NCBI GenBank assembly: GCA_025356235.1 | Contig: JANXUL010000103.1 | Span: 1 to 51,827, forward strand | DNA: 51,827 bases | Reading direction: 5' to 3' | Source: Bacteroidota bacterium | GTDB taxonomy: Bacteria > Bacteroidota > Bacteroidia > Chitinophagales > Chitinophagaceae | In this document: positions 33,997 to 43,497 of the stretch, piece by piece | How positions within the stretch are numbered: the stretch's first letter is position 1 | Layout: each line of letters begins with the position of its first letter | The notes under the pieces: model-generated | What the model saw: the letters and a program-made list of their open reading frames with translations, nothing else | Told to the model about the DNA's origin: nothing | Databases searched by the model: none | Made by a program: the position numbers and the translations under genes

Positions 33997-35781
33997 TCAG
34001 GCATAAATCCGATCAAATGCATCTTTAAATTTCTCCATCACCACTTTTCTTTTCAGGCTCATTTTTGGAGTCATTTCACCGGTTTCGATTGTCCACTCAC
34101 GCGGGAGCAGTTCGAATTTTTTTATTTGCTCAACATGGTTAAAGAATTTGTTATAGTCTTCAACCAGTGTTTTATACAATTCCAGTATTTGAGGGTTATG
34201 AATCACTTCTTCATTGCTGGTAAATACCATATCCTTATCTTTCATCCATTCTTTTACTGCGGAAAAGGAAGGTACGATCAATGCGCCAACAAATTTTTTC
34301 TCTGACCCAACCACCATTACCTGTTCGATAAAAGGACTTTCTTTTAATTTGTTTTCGATGGGCTGCGGAGCCACATATTTACCGCCGCTGGTTTTAAACA
34401 ATTCTTTTTTCCTGTCGGTGATCTTTAAAAACTTACCGTCTTCCCATACACCTATGTCACCGGTATGCAACCAACCATCAATTAAGGTTTCGGCAGTGAG
34501 GTCGGGACGTTTGTAATAGCCTTCCATTACACAGGGGCCGCTTACGCATATTTCGCCGTCATCGGCCAGTTTTACATTGATGCCGTTGATTACCGGGCCA
34601 ACGGTTCCGAATTTTGTGCCCCCTTTTTCCTGACGGTTAACAGATATTACCGGGCTGTTTTCCGTTGGACCATAGCCTTCAAACACAGGTACTTTAGCTG
34701 CATTAAAAATACGGAGCAGTTTTACCTGGCAGGCTGCACCACCTGTTATTACAAAGGAAACATTACCCCCCAATGCTTCGCGCCACTTAGTGAAAATGAG
34801 TTTGTTGGCAATGGCCAGTTGCATATTATACCAGGCACCGCCACTAATCCGGTTATCATATTTTTCTGCAATGTCAACCGCCCAATAAAAGAGTTTTCGT
34901 TTGGCACCTGTAAGCTCATTGCCTTTAGCCATAATCCTTTCAAACACTTTTTCCAATAAACGCGGAACGGTGGTAAAGCCATTTGGTTTTACTTCACGCA
35001 AATTATCACCGATGGTTTCCAGGCTTTCTGCATAATAAATACTGATGCCGCTATAGAGATAGATATAAGTACAGGTTTTTTCGAAAATATGATTAAGCGG
35101 TAAAAAACTTAATACCCTGGTATCCGGCGCATCATTGAAGGGAAAACTTTCTTTGGAAAACTGTACGTTACTGTAAATATTTTTATGACTTAGCATTACC
35201 CCCTTTGGTGTTCCCGTAGTGCCTGATGTATAAATGATGGTTGCCAGGTGCGAAGCAGGGATAGACGATTTAATAACCGCAACCTGTTGCAATGATGTTT
35301 CATCTGCCATTGCCGTTATTTCGCTCCAGTGCGAGGCAGCATATATTTTATCGAATGTATAAATACCTTTTATGGACGGGACTTTTTCAGCTACACTTTT
35401 TATTTTTTGCAGTAACTCTTCATTGCTTACAAAAATATATTTCACCGCCGCATCATTCAGGATAAATTCCAGTTCTAATGGGTTGGTAGTTGGATAAACA
35501 GGCACCAGTATGGCACCCAGCTGCTGCACTGCCAGGTCTGTAAATATCCATTCGGGACGGTTATTGCTGATGATGGCAATTTTATCGCTGCCTTCGGCCG
35601 ACATATCATTGCCACTTACCCCTAATTGTAAAAGCCCCGCACTGAGCCGGTTAACTGTTTCTGCCACCTGTTGTGTACTATAACTTACCCATTCACCTTT
35701 TTCTTTGGCAGCCAACATATCCTGTTTTGGAAAATGTTGTAACTGATGGTCTAGGCAATCGAAGAGTCTTTTGATAGTCAT
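33997..35781 (-). CDS. long-chain fatty-acid--CoA ligase
   Basis: 594 residues. ANL-superfamily motifs: the AMP-binding P-loop TIIYTSGTTGTPKG (181-194), GYGPTENSPVISVN, the A8 motif WLHTGDIGVWEDGKFLKITDRKKELFKTSGGKYV and the C-terminal lysine region near MTPKMSLKRK. This bacterial FadD/FAA1-type enzyme activates fatty acids to acyl-CoA for degradation or lipid synthesis, at the inner face of the membrane. The region between it and the upstream 2TM gene is filled with GTGAGT-type repeats. Confidence 0.92.
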   Translation of the reverse strand: MTIKRLFDCLDHQLQHFPKQDMLAAKEKGEWVSYSTQQVAETVNRLSAGLLQLGVSGNDMSAEGSDKIAIISNNRPEWIFTDLAVQQLGAILVPVYPTTNPLELEFILNDAAVKYIFVSNEELLQKIKSVAEKVPSIKGIYTFDKIYAASHWSEITAMADETSLQQVAVIKSSIPASHLATIIYTSGTTGTPKGVMLSHKNIYSNVQFSKESFPFNDAPDTRVLSFLPLNHIFEKTCTYIYLYSGISIYYAESLETIGDNLREVKPNGFTTVPRLLEKVFERIMAKGNELTGAKRKLFYWAVDIAEKYDNRISGGAWYNMQLAIANKLIFTKWREALGGNVSFVITGGAACQVKLLRIFNAAKVPVFEGYGPTENSPVISVNRQEKGGTKFGTVGPVINGINVKLADDGEICVSGPCVMEGYYKRPDLTAETLIDGWLHTGDIGVWEDGKFLKITDRKKELFKTSGGKYVAPQPIENKLKESPFIEQVMVVGSEKKFVGALIVPSFSAVKEWMKDKDMVFTSNEEVIHNPQILELYKTLVEDYNKFFNHVEQIKKFELLPREWTIETGEMTPKMSLKRKVVMEKFKDAFDRIYA

Positions 35782-35784
35782 TGT

Positions 35785-35883
35785 AATCGTGAGTTGTGAA
35801 TGGTGAGTGGTAAATAGTGAGTGGTAAATAGTGAGTATGTAATTAAAGTAAGTACTAACAATTCACGACTCACAGCTCACGCT
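35785..35883. repeat. GTGAGT-type spacer repeat C1
   Basis: The spacer holds the tandem unit GTGAGTGGTAAATA twice, followed by another GTGAGT. Complementary words (ATTCACGACTCACAGCTCAC) lie at its far end, so the whole is an imperfect inverted repeat. The same words recur at 47551-47580 and 51641-51706. Confidence 0.6.
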
Positions 35884-35887
35884 TTGT

Positions 35888-36169
35888 CTATTCCTCTTCT
35901 TCTTTTTTTAATTTTTTATACTCTTCTATTGCCATATCATTTTTATCTCCGTGGTACGCTTCAAAATACTGGAAGCCGAGACCCATGCCCCAGCCTAACA
36001 TGGCCCATATTGGCCAGGGATAATGATGAAAGCCGATATCCCGCCCACCGGTAAACCACCAAATACCCCAAAAAAAGGCATTTAAGATTAAATAACTGAA
36101 AAGGTTTTTTTTGAAATTGGCTCTTTTCCGCGCAATGCGCCAAAGCCGGTCATCGTTAGTTTGTTCCAT
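35888..36169 (-). CDS. 2TM domain-containing membrane protein
   Basis: 93 residues. Two hydrophobic segments (about 24-42, LFSYLILNAFFWGIWWFTG, and 51-69, PWPIWAMLGWGMGLGFQYF) are flanked by an RIARKRANFKKNL basic start and a charged EYKKLKKEEEE tail. This is the pattern of the small 2TM family common in Bacteroidota, found alone or fused to LytTR regulators or kinases. Its function is unknown. A terminator at 36211-36241 lies upstream and isolates it from the TPR gene. Confidence 0.8.
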   Translation of the reverse strand: MEQTNDDRLWRIARKRANFKKNLFSYLILNAFFWGIWWFTGGRDIGFHHYPWPIWAMLGWGMGLGFQYFEAYHGDKNDMAIEEYKKLKKEEEE

Positions 36170-36210
36170 ACAAAGAGTTTAGGAGTTTCAAATTAGGCAA
36201 ATAAGCACAT

Positions 36211-36241
36211 ATAAAAAAGCCGATAGTATTCCCATCGGCCC
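36211..36241 (-). terminator. intrinsic terminator after the TPR gene
   Basis: On the minus strand GCCGAT, a 9-base loop and ATCGGC are followed by TTTTTTAT. It lies 23 bases after the stop at 36264. Confidence 0.75.
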
Positions 36242-36263
36242 TACAGGTTGGTTTCGAAGTTTT

Positions 36264-37283
36264 TTAACGGGAAAAATAATATTGCCCGGCAGGTATTTTA
36301 AATACGCGGGACTGTTGGAAAGCCTTATACCCTGCGGATTCTTTGGTATGTGTATTTTGCCATACCTGGTAGGCATCCGCATTTAATGCTGTGCTGAACA
36401 ACCAATAATTATACGCTTCAAAAAGACCGTTATTCAATAAATATTGCTGGTGATCAAACAACCGGAAAGGGTATAATTGCTGCTTACCCTGTAACCATTC
36501 TACAATAAAAAGGGTACGGATAGCAGTAATGCTTTCTACAGTTATCGCCCCTTTCATACCGGCGGCTGTTTTGGCAAACAATCCAAGTACGGCTTTTTCA
36601 AAAGCAGTCGTTGTTTTTGCCTTCAGCAACTGATCTGCAACAGCCGGGGCCAACAAATTCTTATACGCCTCAAATAACCTGGTTTTAATTTCTTCGGTTC
36701 GGGTTGAATAACTTTCTATGTTCAGAAAAAGTTCACCATATAACAAGGCCCGTATCCAGTTTTTCGAGCGCATATAATACATGGTGGCATTATAATAATT
36801 ACTGCTGTAATTGGGATCTGATTCAATACCTTTTTCCCACTGCACAATTGCGTCATCCATATTATTCTCTATGGCCAGCAGTTCGGCATATTCATTATAA
36901 ATAACGCCACTGTTCGGAAATTTATTCAAAGCTGTTTTGTATAGTTTAGCACAATCCTTGTAAGCAGCAACGGCTTTATAAGAAAGTCCCAGTATCTGGA
37001 AAGACTGTTGATCGGCAGCAGGGGTTTCTATCAGTTCCTTCCCTATCTCAATCGCTTTAGCAAAATCTCTTTTTAGGTAGTTGACAAAAGAAAGGTCTTT
37101 CATGACCTCTATATTCTTTGGCTCCTGTTGTTTGGCACGGGCCAACGTAAGGATTGCATTGTCAAAATCGCCTTGCTGCATGAGGGTTTTAGCAGTTTCC
37201 TGCAATTGTGCGGCAGTTTGCTGTTGCGCAAAAACAGTGTTCGATCCGCATATAAAAAGATAAAAAATGAGTAGGTATTTCAT
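36264..37283 (-). CDS. secreted TPR-repeat protein
   Basis: 339 residues from ATG 37283 (the frame extends six codons to TTG). Signal peptide KYLLIFYLFICGSNTVFAQ. Helical tetratricopeptide-type repeats occupy about 25-190: TLMQQGDFDNAILTLARAKQ, DLSFVNYLKRDFAKAIEIGK, ILGLSYKAVAAYKDCAKLYK, NEYAELLAIENNMDDAIVQW. The C-terminal half has no family I can name. It is likely a periplasmic protein-interaction scaffold. The stop is followed by a terminator. Confidence 0.78.
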   Translation of the reverse strand: MKYLLIFYLFICGSNTVFAQQQTAAQLQETAKTLMQQGDFDNAILTLARAKQQEPKNIEVMKDLSFVNYLKRDFAKAIEIGKELIETPAADQQSFQILGLSYKAVAAYKDCAKLYKTALNKFPNSGVIYNEYAELLAIENNMDDAIVQWEKGIESDPNYSSNYYNATMYYMRSKNWIRALLYGELFLNIESYSTRTEEIKTRLFEAYKNLLAPAVADQLLKAKTTTAFEKAVLGLFAKTAAGMKGAITVESITAIRTLFIVEWLQGKQQLYPFRLFDHQQYLLNNGLFEAYNYWLFSTALNADAYQVWQNTHTKESAGYKAFQQSRVFKIPAGQYYFSR

Positions 37284-37324
37284 AAGATAATTTTTAACCA
37301 ATCAGCCTATATGGCGAATGGGCA

Positions 37325-38560
37325 CTATTCATATATAAGGTGTGTAAGCAATCCATCTCTTAATTTCGGCTCAAACCAGGTGCTTTTAGGGGGCATTACA
37401 TTTCCGCTGTCTGCTATATCAAATAACTGCCCTATGGTTACGGGATAGATACTGAATGCCGCTGCCATCTCGCCACTATCCACCCTTCTTTCCAATTCGC
37501 CAAGGCCCCGGATACCACCTACAAAATCAATTCGTTTATCGGTTCGCTGGTCTTTTATACCCAGTAATTTATCTAACACATTATTTTGTAAGATCGTAAC
37601 ATCCAATATACCGATTGGGTCGGTAGTAAAAGTTCCTTCTTTCGCGGTAAGCTTATACCAGTTCTGATCCATATACAGTCCAAATGTATGCGGCGATTCC
37701 GGCCGATAGGCTTCTTTACTGATCAGTTCCACCTTAAATTGCCTGCCCAGTTCTTTTACAAGGCTTTTAGGTGTCAGCCCATTCAGGTCCTTTACCAAAC
37801 GGTTGTAATCCATTATATGCAACTGGTTGGAGGGGAAAAGTGTGGTTAAAAAATAATCCGCTCCTTCAATAGCAGAAGTACCCAATGCTTTTCGCACTTT
37901 GGCCGCAGAAGCTGCCCTGTGGTGGCCATCTGCGATATAAGTGAAAGGGATTTCTGTGGCAAATAAACCGGTAATCTGGTCCGAAACGGTATTGTCATTT
38001 ACGATCCAGATAGTATGTTGTATGCCATCATCTGCTGTAAAATCATACACGGCAGATTTGTTTTTTTTCCATTGATTGATCAGCTCATCAACCGATGGGT
38101 TATCGCGGTAGGCAAGAAAAACATTACCGGTTTGTGCCCCTGCTATCTTTATGTGGTTGATCCTGTCCTGCTCTTTTTCCGGGCGGGTAAATTCATGTTT
38201 CTTAATGATACCATTTTCATAATCATCCACACTGCTAACACATACCAACCCTGTTTGGCTGCGGCCATTCATGATCAGTTGGTAGATATAGTAACATTCT
38301 TTTGATTCGCGGAATAAAATATCGCGCTGAATAAAAGCTGCCAGATTTTCTTTTGCCTGTTCATATACCGCAGCATCATGTACATCAATGGTATCGGGAA
38401 GGTCTATTTCACTTTTGGTAATATGCAGGAAGGAGCTATGGTTTCCCTGGGCTTCTTTTTTTGCTTCTGCACTGTTTAATACATCGTAGGGAAGGCTGGC
38501 TACCTGCTTTGCCAGCTGTGGTTGTGGACGGAGTGCCTTGAACGGTTTTATGATTGCCAT
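37325..38560 (-). CDS. DUF1015 family protein
   Basis: 411 residues, cytoplasmic. The start AIIKPFKALRPQPQLAKQVASLPYDV (residues 2-27) and the internal YIADGHHRAASAAKVRKAL are hallmarks of DUF1015, and GIRGLGELERRVDSGEMAAAFSIYPVTI is also conserved. The HHR motif suggests a nucleotide or phosphate-binding enzyme. The family is often linked on genomes with serine biosynthesis; serC lies 8 kb upstream here. Function uncharacterised. It follows the inositol-lipid operon with an 80-base gap and may be read from it. Confidence 0.85.
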   Translation of the reverse strand: MAIIKPFKALRPQPQLAKQVASLPYDVLNSAEAKKEAQGNHSSFLHITKSEIDLPDTIDVHDAAVYEQAKENLAAFIQRDILFRESKECYYIYQLIMNGRSQTGLVCVSSVDDYENGIIKKHEFTRPEKEQDRINHIKIAGAQTGNVFLAYRDNPSVDELINQWKKNKSAVYDFTADDGIQHTIWIVNDNTVSDQITGLFATEIPFTYIADGHHRAASAAKVRKALGTSAIEGADYFLTTLFPSNQLHIMDYNRLVKDLNGLTPKSLVKELGRQFKVELISKEAYRPESPHTFGLYMDQNWYKLTAKEGTFTTDPIGILDVTILQNNVLDKLLGIKDQRTDKRIDFVGGIRGLGELERRVDSGEMAAAFSIYPVTIGQLFDIADSGNVMPPKSTWFEPKLRDGLLTHLIYE

Positions 38561-38640
38561 TGGACAAATATCTGTAAATAATTATAAACGAAAAGTTATG
38601 AATGTGAGTAGTCCGTTTACCATCGGCTATCAACTATCCA

Positions 38641-39585
38641 CTATTCAATCACCCTGACAAATGTTTGTAAAAATTTTTTAACAGGCCGATTTCTTTTTAT
38701 TGCCCATTCAAATAAACCAATACCTGCAATGGCGCAACTAATTCCGGCTAATACGTCTAACACATAATGATGACTGGTGTATACGGCTGAAAACCAAATG
38801 CCAGCCATAATAACCATAAATACGGCATTGATCCATCCCAATTTATTTTTTATGCCATAATACAAAACAATCACCGGATAGGATGCATGCAGTGAAGGCA
38901 TGGCTGCAAAAACATTAGAGCTTTTACTGTATAAGGATTTAAAAATACCTGTATCGAAAAAATGGTCAAATCTTTCCAGTCCTGCTGTATTACCGAGTGT
39001 ACCGGCAAGAAACGAAAATCCATGTTGCTGCATATACCAGGGAGGTGCCGCCGGATAGAGATAATATAATGCAAACCCGATCAGGTTAACCAATAAGAAT
39101 GTAAGCGAAAAATGCAGGAATGCTATTTTGTTGGTAAAGAATAAATAACTTGCAAATACAAGCGGCACCGGTACCCAACAGAGATAGAAAAAACCGGTTA
39201 CTACATCGAGAAAAGTATTGCTGTGCTGCAACCAAAACTCATTCGGGGTAAGAAGTATGTTGTTTACATGGATACCGAATACTCTTTTTTCTGCACGGTA
39301 AAGGCCTTCAATATGAACCGAATGGTAGAGATAATTCGGAAACGCCTTCATATAATCAAAAATAATCCAGAAAATAAAAAAGATAGAAAACCCGGTAATG
39401 AATTTACGCGTTACCACTGATGAAAAATAAAACCCATTAAACAGTAATACCAGGTAAACCTGCTCTGTTTTGAAACCGATCAGCAGGTAAGAGAGTAATA
39501 AATAGCCGGCTGTAACCACAGCCATCCCTAACAATTGTTTGGGTGCGAAAAGGGAATGGTTTGCAGGTGAGGCATTCATATCCAT
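38641..39585 (-). CDS. AUR1-like PAP2 membrane enzyme (candidate inositol phosphorylceramide synthase)
   Basis: 314 residues with about six to seven membrane helices. The PAP2/AUR1 catalytic motifs are MPSLHASYPVIVLYY and YTSHHYVLDVLAG, each with a catalytic histidine, and YPAAPPWYM precedes them as in fungal AUR1-type proteins. In this context (PI-phosphate synthase, PgpA-like phosphatase, inositol-phosphate synthase) the likely reaction is transfer of phosphoinositol from phosphatidylinositol to a ceramide-like lipid. A general lipid phosphatase is the alternative. Its ATG lies 1 base from the preceding stop, so translation is coupled. The stop codon falls in a GTGATTGAATAGTGGATAG repeat-like sequence. 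Confidence 0.78.
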   Translation of the reverse strand: MDMNASPANHSLFAPKQLLGMAVVTAGYLLLSYLLIGFKTEQVYLVLLFNGFYFSSVVTRKFITGFSIFFIFWIIFDYMKAFPNYLYHSVHIEGLYRAEKRVFGIHVNNILLTPNEFWLQHSNTFLDVVTGFFYLCWVPVPLVFASYLFFTNKIAFLHFSLTFLLVNLIGFALYYLYPAAPPWYMQQHGFSFLAGTLGNTAGLERFDHFFDTGIFKSLYSKSSNVFAAMPSLHASYPVIVLYYGIKNKLGWINAVFMVIMAGIWFSAVYTSHHYVLDVLAGISCAIAGIGLFEWAIKRNRPVKKFLQTFVRVIE

Positions 39586-39586
39586 A

Positions 39587-40915
39587 TCAGGGTTTGAACC
39601 TTTCTACGATTTCTTTACCGGTGGCAGGATCGGTTCCTTTCATTTCCATGTATACAATATTGGGCGCCCAGAATGAGCCCCCGTCTACCTTTAAAAAAAT
39701 CCTGTTTAACAAAGCCTGCTTTTGATTAATGGTTGCATACACATGGTACCTGTTATCCTTGGGTGAATGCATTAACAGGAGGTTCTGCTTTTTATACGAT
39801 ACAAAATGCATATTATACGTTCCATTAGGCTGCGGCTGTGTTTTAATACCATAGGCAAATACCCTCTGTATATAATTAAGTTCTTTGCGCACCCCACCTT
39901 CGGTAAAGCGTAGCCAGAAAACATGTATTGGAGACTCTTCATTCAATTTGCCATTGCGATCGAAGTTTAATTCGCAAACAATGGTATTGGTATTTGATGT
40001 ACGCTGCAGGTAAAACAGCTGGTTAGGGTTACCATTCGGCACCGGAAAAGTATCCTGTGGGTCCACAACAGATACAGTTAAAACGGACGCAGATTTTTGC
40101 ACAGCCTTAGGAGCCTGTATTTTATTGGTAAAAGCCACCCCGGTTAATACGATTACACCCATACCCATTAGTATTTTATGGGTGCCGGAAGCGGAAGATG
40201 TTTTTATTTCGTCCCGCTTATCCAATGTTTTTTTTGCGCCCAATAATCGTTTGATAGCGGTAATATTGGTAAGCACAGCCATAAAAGCAATAGGTATGGT
40301 GAAAATAGACATGGTTTCGAGTATATGAAAGGAAACACCCGGCAAATACCATTTATAATCACCCCCCATATAATGGGCAGTAACGCCGCAGATCATGGCA
40401 GTAACGCCAATGGTAACTATTCTTTCGGGCCTTTGCATTAAGCCGTCTTTACATTCAATACCCAAACCTTCTGCCCTTGCCCTTGTATAGCTTACCATCA
40501 TAGAACCGATCAGTGCGATGAAAGCAAACAGGGAACTTAAAAAATAATGGTGGCCCACCAGGTAATAACAGATGCCCAAAAACATGATCAGTTCACTATA
40601 TCTGTCCAATACAGAATCGTATAAAGCACCGAAAGAAGAACTCATATTACCCAGGCGCGCCACTTGTCCGTCGAGCATATCAAACAAGCCTGCGAAAAGA
40701 ATGAGGCAACCAGCCCATCCTACATAAGAGAGGTCGCCCCGGTTACCTTCTTCTGCGCCAACCACAAAAATAACAGCTACACCTATATTTAGAATAAAAC
40801 CGATGGTAGTAACCACATTAGGGGTGAGCCCAAGTTTAATGAGTACTTTAACAAAAGGGTCTATTACAGTATAGATACCTTTTTGCAATTTTATTCTGAG
40901 CGGGGTTCTTTCCAT
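39587..40915 (-). CDS. CDP-alcohol phosphatidyltransferase (PI-phosphate synthase) fused to DUF4833
   Basis: 442 residues from ATG 40915; the frame runs eight codons further to TTG. The N-terminal 230 residues are a polytopic membrane transferase with the full signature D-x2-DG-x2-AR-x8-G-x3-D-x3-D at LFDMLDGQVARL to ALYDSVLDR. A further membrane segment at about 240-260 (HKILMGMGVIVLTGVAF) leads to a C-terminal soluble domain of about 175 residues that resembles DUF4833 (VFWLRFTEGGVRKELNYIQR, KDNRYHVYATINQKQALLNRIFLKVDGG). It probably condenses CDP-diacylglycerol with inositol phosphate to phosphatidylinositol phosphate. The appended domain has no known role and probably faces the periplasm. 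Confidence 0.8.
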   Translation of the reverse strand: MERTPLRIKLQKGIYTVIDPFVKVLIKLGLTPNVVTTIGFILNIGVAVIFVVGAEEGNRGDLSYVGWAGCLILFAGLFDMLDGQVARLGNMSSSFGALYDSVLDRYSELIMFLGICYYLVGHHYFLSSLFAFIALIGSMMVSYTRARAEGLGIECKDGLMQRPERIVTIGVTAMICGVTAHYMGGDYKWYLPGVSFHILETMSIFTIPIAFMAVLTNITAIKRLLGAKKTLDKRDEIKTSSASGTHKILMGMGVIVLTGVAFTNKIQAPKAVQKSASVLTVSVVDPQDTFPVPNGNPNQLFYLQRTSNTNTIVCELNFDRNGKLNEESPIHVFWLRFTEGGVRKELNYIQRVFAYGIKTQPQPNGTYNMHFVSYKKQNLLLMHSPKDNRYHVYATINQKQALLNRIFLKVDGGSFWAPNIVYMEMKGTDPATGKEIVERFKP

Positions 40916-40944
40916 TAACAGCCTTCTTTTCGGTAACAAAATAA

Positions 40945-43491
40945 CTAAAAATCGAATTTAAACCTTGCCCGCACACCTAAGCTTGCCACATATGGGTTTT
41001 CAAGATAGTTAAGCCGTTTAACCAGGTCAATACGTATCAGTTTGAAAATATTGGTAATACCCACACTTCCTTCTATATACGGTTTTTTATCTAAAGAGAA
41101 GGTGGTGGGTGCTCCTTCAAAAGTGGGGTATTTAATTAATGATGGGTCTTTTACCGGATTGTTTTCATCCCTTACGCCGCCCCATAACGCTTTTAAGGAA
41201 ACTACTTCACGCAGCTTTAATTTCTTCAATAAGGGTACCCGGTTAAAGAATAAGCCGTTGAAGTGATGGTCTAAATTTATACCCGCGTAATGGTCGCTTA
41301 CAAACTCCTGGAAATTCATCAGGTTATAAGAATTTAACTGGTAAGCATAGGTCTGGTTGGCCCGGTGGATAGTCATTAAAGGGTAAGGCAATTTGCCGAA
41401 AATATACCCGCTTTCCAATACAATATCGGTATACCCTAATTGTGACAAATATGCCCGTTTTTCGAACCGGAAGTTGATATTCTGATAATTGTATTCGCTA
41501 TTCAAAAGCCCTTTCACACCTGCTATAAAACGAAGTGTAAAAATGGGATATTTATTAATGATGGGAATGCGGAATACTTTTCCCTGATAAAACTGTTCAT
41601 TAGGTGCCCAGCGCAATTCGGCTGAAAACTCACTGGTGATAAGGTTCGTAATGTTAATGTTGTTACCATTCACCAGTTTCGAATATATAATAGATCCGGC
41701 CGGTTCCTGCTTCCAGTTTTTGAAACCAAGGGTATAGGAAAGATGACTGGGTAATTCGTGCACATATTCAAGTTTTAAATTCCTGTTGTAAAGCCATTTG
41801 TCATTCTTGCCCCTTTTAAAAGACAAGAGAAAATTATCCTCCGATACAAACTGTAGTTCCTGGCCGGGTATTTTGGTATCGTATTGATAGCTGGCGCGGA
41901 TAAAGTTGAGAGGGTATGTATAAATAGATTTATTATTTAAAGAATAGGTTGAACTGAGAAAATACTTCCATCTCTCATCTTTAAAACCATAAGCACCGTA
42001 TCCTTCAAAAAAAATACGCTTGCTTAGCTTGGGCGTTGTTCTTCCCCCCAAACGTAATTTAAACCCTTCAATCGGGTTGAAACTGTAAAAGGCGGCGGCA
42101 GGACCCAGATCGAATGGCCCCAAAGAAGTATACCCTGAAAACAGGAACGTTGCAATGGCCAATGTTCTTCTAAAAGAAGGCATTTTCTCCAGGCTGTCTA
42201 TATTGGTATATACTTTTGATTCTGCTTTGGTTAACGTATCATGCCTGTTTTGTTGCCAATACGCATCAGGATGCTGGTCTACCTGCTCGGCTTTAACTAA
42301 TGCAAGGCCGGCATATAAGCTATCCGGCATTTTTTTATTGATAACAAAGTTTTTATAGGATACTGTTCGCTCACCAAAAAAACCACTACCTGCCCCTTTG
42401 GTTACACCCGCATCAGCCATGGTATTTGTTTTGCTTAGATGATAACGGCCATCTTCGCTTTTTTCAAAATCAAGATCAATATGCAGTTCACGTACAAAGT
42501 TCAGGTTGGCATTCTTACTCAGGAACATATTCATTTTCTGTACCGCATAATTTCCATCGAGGGTTATATACATATTACCCCTGAACAATAAATCATTTGT
42601 GTTACGCGGTGTGAAATACAGTTTAATTAACTTCTGCCCGCTGGCATCTGTAATCGTGTCCTTAATATAGAACATGTAAAAAGTAGGGGCAAGGTCTGCA
42701 ATCGGACTTAAAAACTGGTAAGTGAACAGCGGGATATCATTATCATAAATATCAATATCCATGTACAACCGGTTAAGGTAACTGCTCACCCCGGGTACAT
42801 CAACGTATTCACCAAAGTTCACTCTTTTTTCGCCCACCACAATCGTCTTCGTTTTTTCCGGGCTCTTACGGAAATATTTTTTCGAGAGGGTTTCTTCCAG
42901 GTAAACAGGCAGTAATGATTTACCCTCCAGCTTGATTGTATCCTTGTTCTCGAACATGAACTGGTACTTTTTAAGCAACTTGGAGTTGGTAAGTTTGTTA
43001 GAAACATTACTTAACGAAAGTTCTAATTTTTCATATTGATCATACTGCACATAATCGTAATGCTCTGTTCTGTTGATGGATTTGTTTTCTATAACACGCT
43101 TGATCAGTTCAACAGCGGGGTTTCCCTTATTGCGGTAGGGTGCCCTTTTATTAGTGGTTACAGTTACATTGTTAACCGCTTTGGGGTCTGTTTCAAGCTC
43201 AAAATTCAGGGTTTGCGCAGTGCCGGGTACGATATTCTTGAGAATTGTTTTATACCCAACATAGGTAACCTGTACGATGGCAATATTTCCGGATGACCGT
43301 AGTGTAAATCTTCCCAGGCTATCGGTAACCGTTCCCCGGCCACCCTTTAAAACAACACTTACATATTGCAGTGGTTGTTTATTGATTATATCCGTAACCA
43401 CACCCTGTATCACAGTTTGTGTGAAGCCCTGTACCAACCCCGCTAATAGTAATAAACCAACCAGGGCTCCTTTTATCTTTTTACTTTTCAT
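40945..43491 (-). CDS. DUF5686 outer-membrane protein with carboxypeptidase-like regulatory domain
   Basis: 848 residues. Signal peptide (GALVGLLLLAGLVQGFTQ), then a CarboxypepD_reg-like beta-sandwich (about 27-110: IQGVVTDIINKQPLQYVSV, DSLGRFTL, YVGYKTI) followed by DUF5686. The C-terminus ends in alternating strands and a terminal phenylalanine (LGVRARFKFDF), typical of an outer-membrane beta-barrel. Similar to the TonB-receptor plug-less barrel proteins of Bacteroidota. Its place between gtrA and the PI-phosphate synthase (gaps of 6 and 29 bases) implies a role in the same lipid pathway, for example placing or using the product at the outer membrane; this is inference. Confidence 0.85.
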   Translation of the reverse strand: MKSKKIKGALVGLLLLAGLVQGFTQTVIQGVVTDIINKQPLQYVSVVLKGGRGTVTDSLGRFTLRSSGNIAIVQVTYVGYKTILKNIVPGTAQTLNFELETDPKAVNNVTVTTNKRAPYRNKGNPAVELIKRVIENKSINRTEHYDYVQYDQYEKLELSLSNVSNKLTNSKLLKKYQFMFENKDTIKLEGKSLLPVYLEETLSKKYFRKSPEKTKTIVVGEKRVNFGEYVDVPGVSSYLNRLYMDIDIYDNDIPLFTYQFLSPIADLAPTFYMFYIKDTITDASGQKLIKLYFTPRNTNDLLFRGNMYITLDGNYAVQKMNMFLSKNANLNFVRELHIDLDFEKSEDGRYHLSKTNTMADAGVTKGAGSGFFGERTVSYKNFVINKKMPDSLYAGLALVKAEQVDQHPDAYWQQNRHDTLTKAESKVYTNIDSLEKMPSFRRTLAIATFLFSGYTSLGPFDLGPAAAFYSFNPIEGFKLRLGGRTTPKLSKRIFFEGYGAYGFKDERWKYFLSSTYSLNNKSIYTYPLNFIRASYQYDTKIPGQELQFVSEDNFLLSFKRGKNDKWLYNRNLKLEYVHELPSHLSYTLGFKNWKQEPAGSIIYSKLVNGNNINITNLITSEFSAELRWAPNEQFYQGKVFRIPIINKYPIFTLRFIAGVKGLLNSEYNYQNINFRFEKRAYLSQLGYTDIVLESGYIFGKLPYPLMTIHRANQTYAYQLNSYNLMNFQEFVSDHYAGINLDHHFNGLFFNRVPLLKKLKLREVVSLKALWGGVRDENNPVKDPSLIKYPTFEGAPTTFSLDKKPYIEGSVGITNIFKLIRIDLVKRLNYLENPYVASLGVRARFKFDF

Positions 43492-43497
43492 TATTCC

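Noticed and set aside
35785-35883. Possible CRISPR-like array
   Set aside because: Units are about 14 bases, adjacent without unique spacers, and no cas genes are present; it is a simple GTGAGT repeat.
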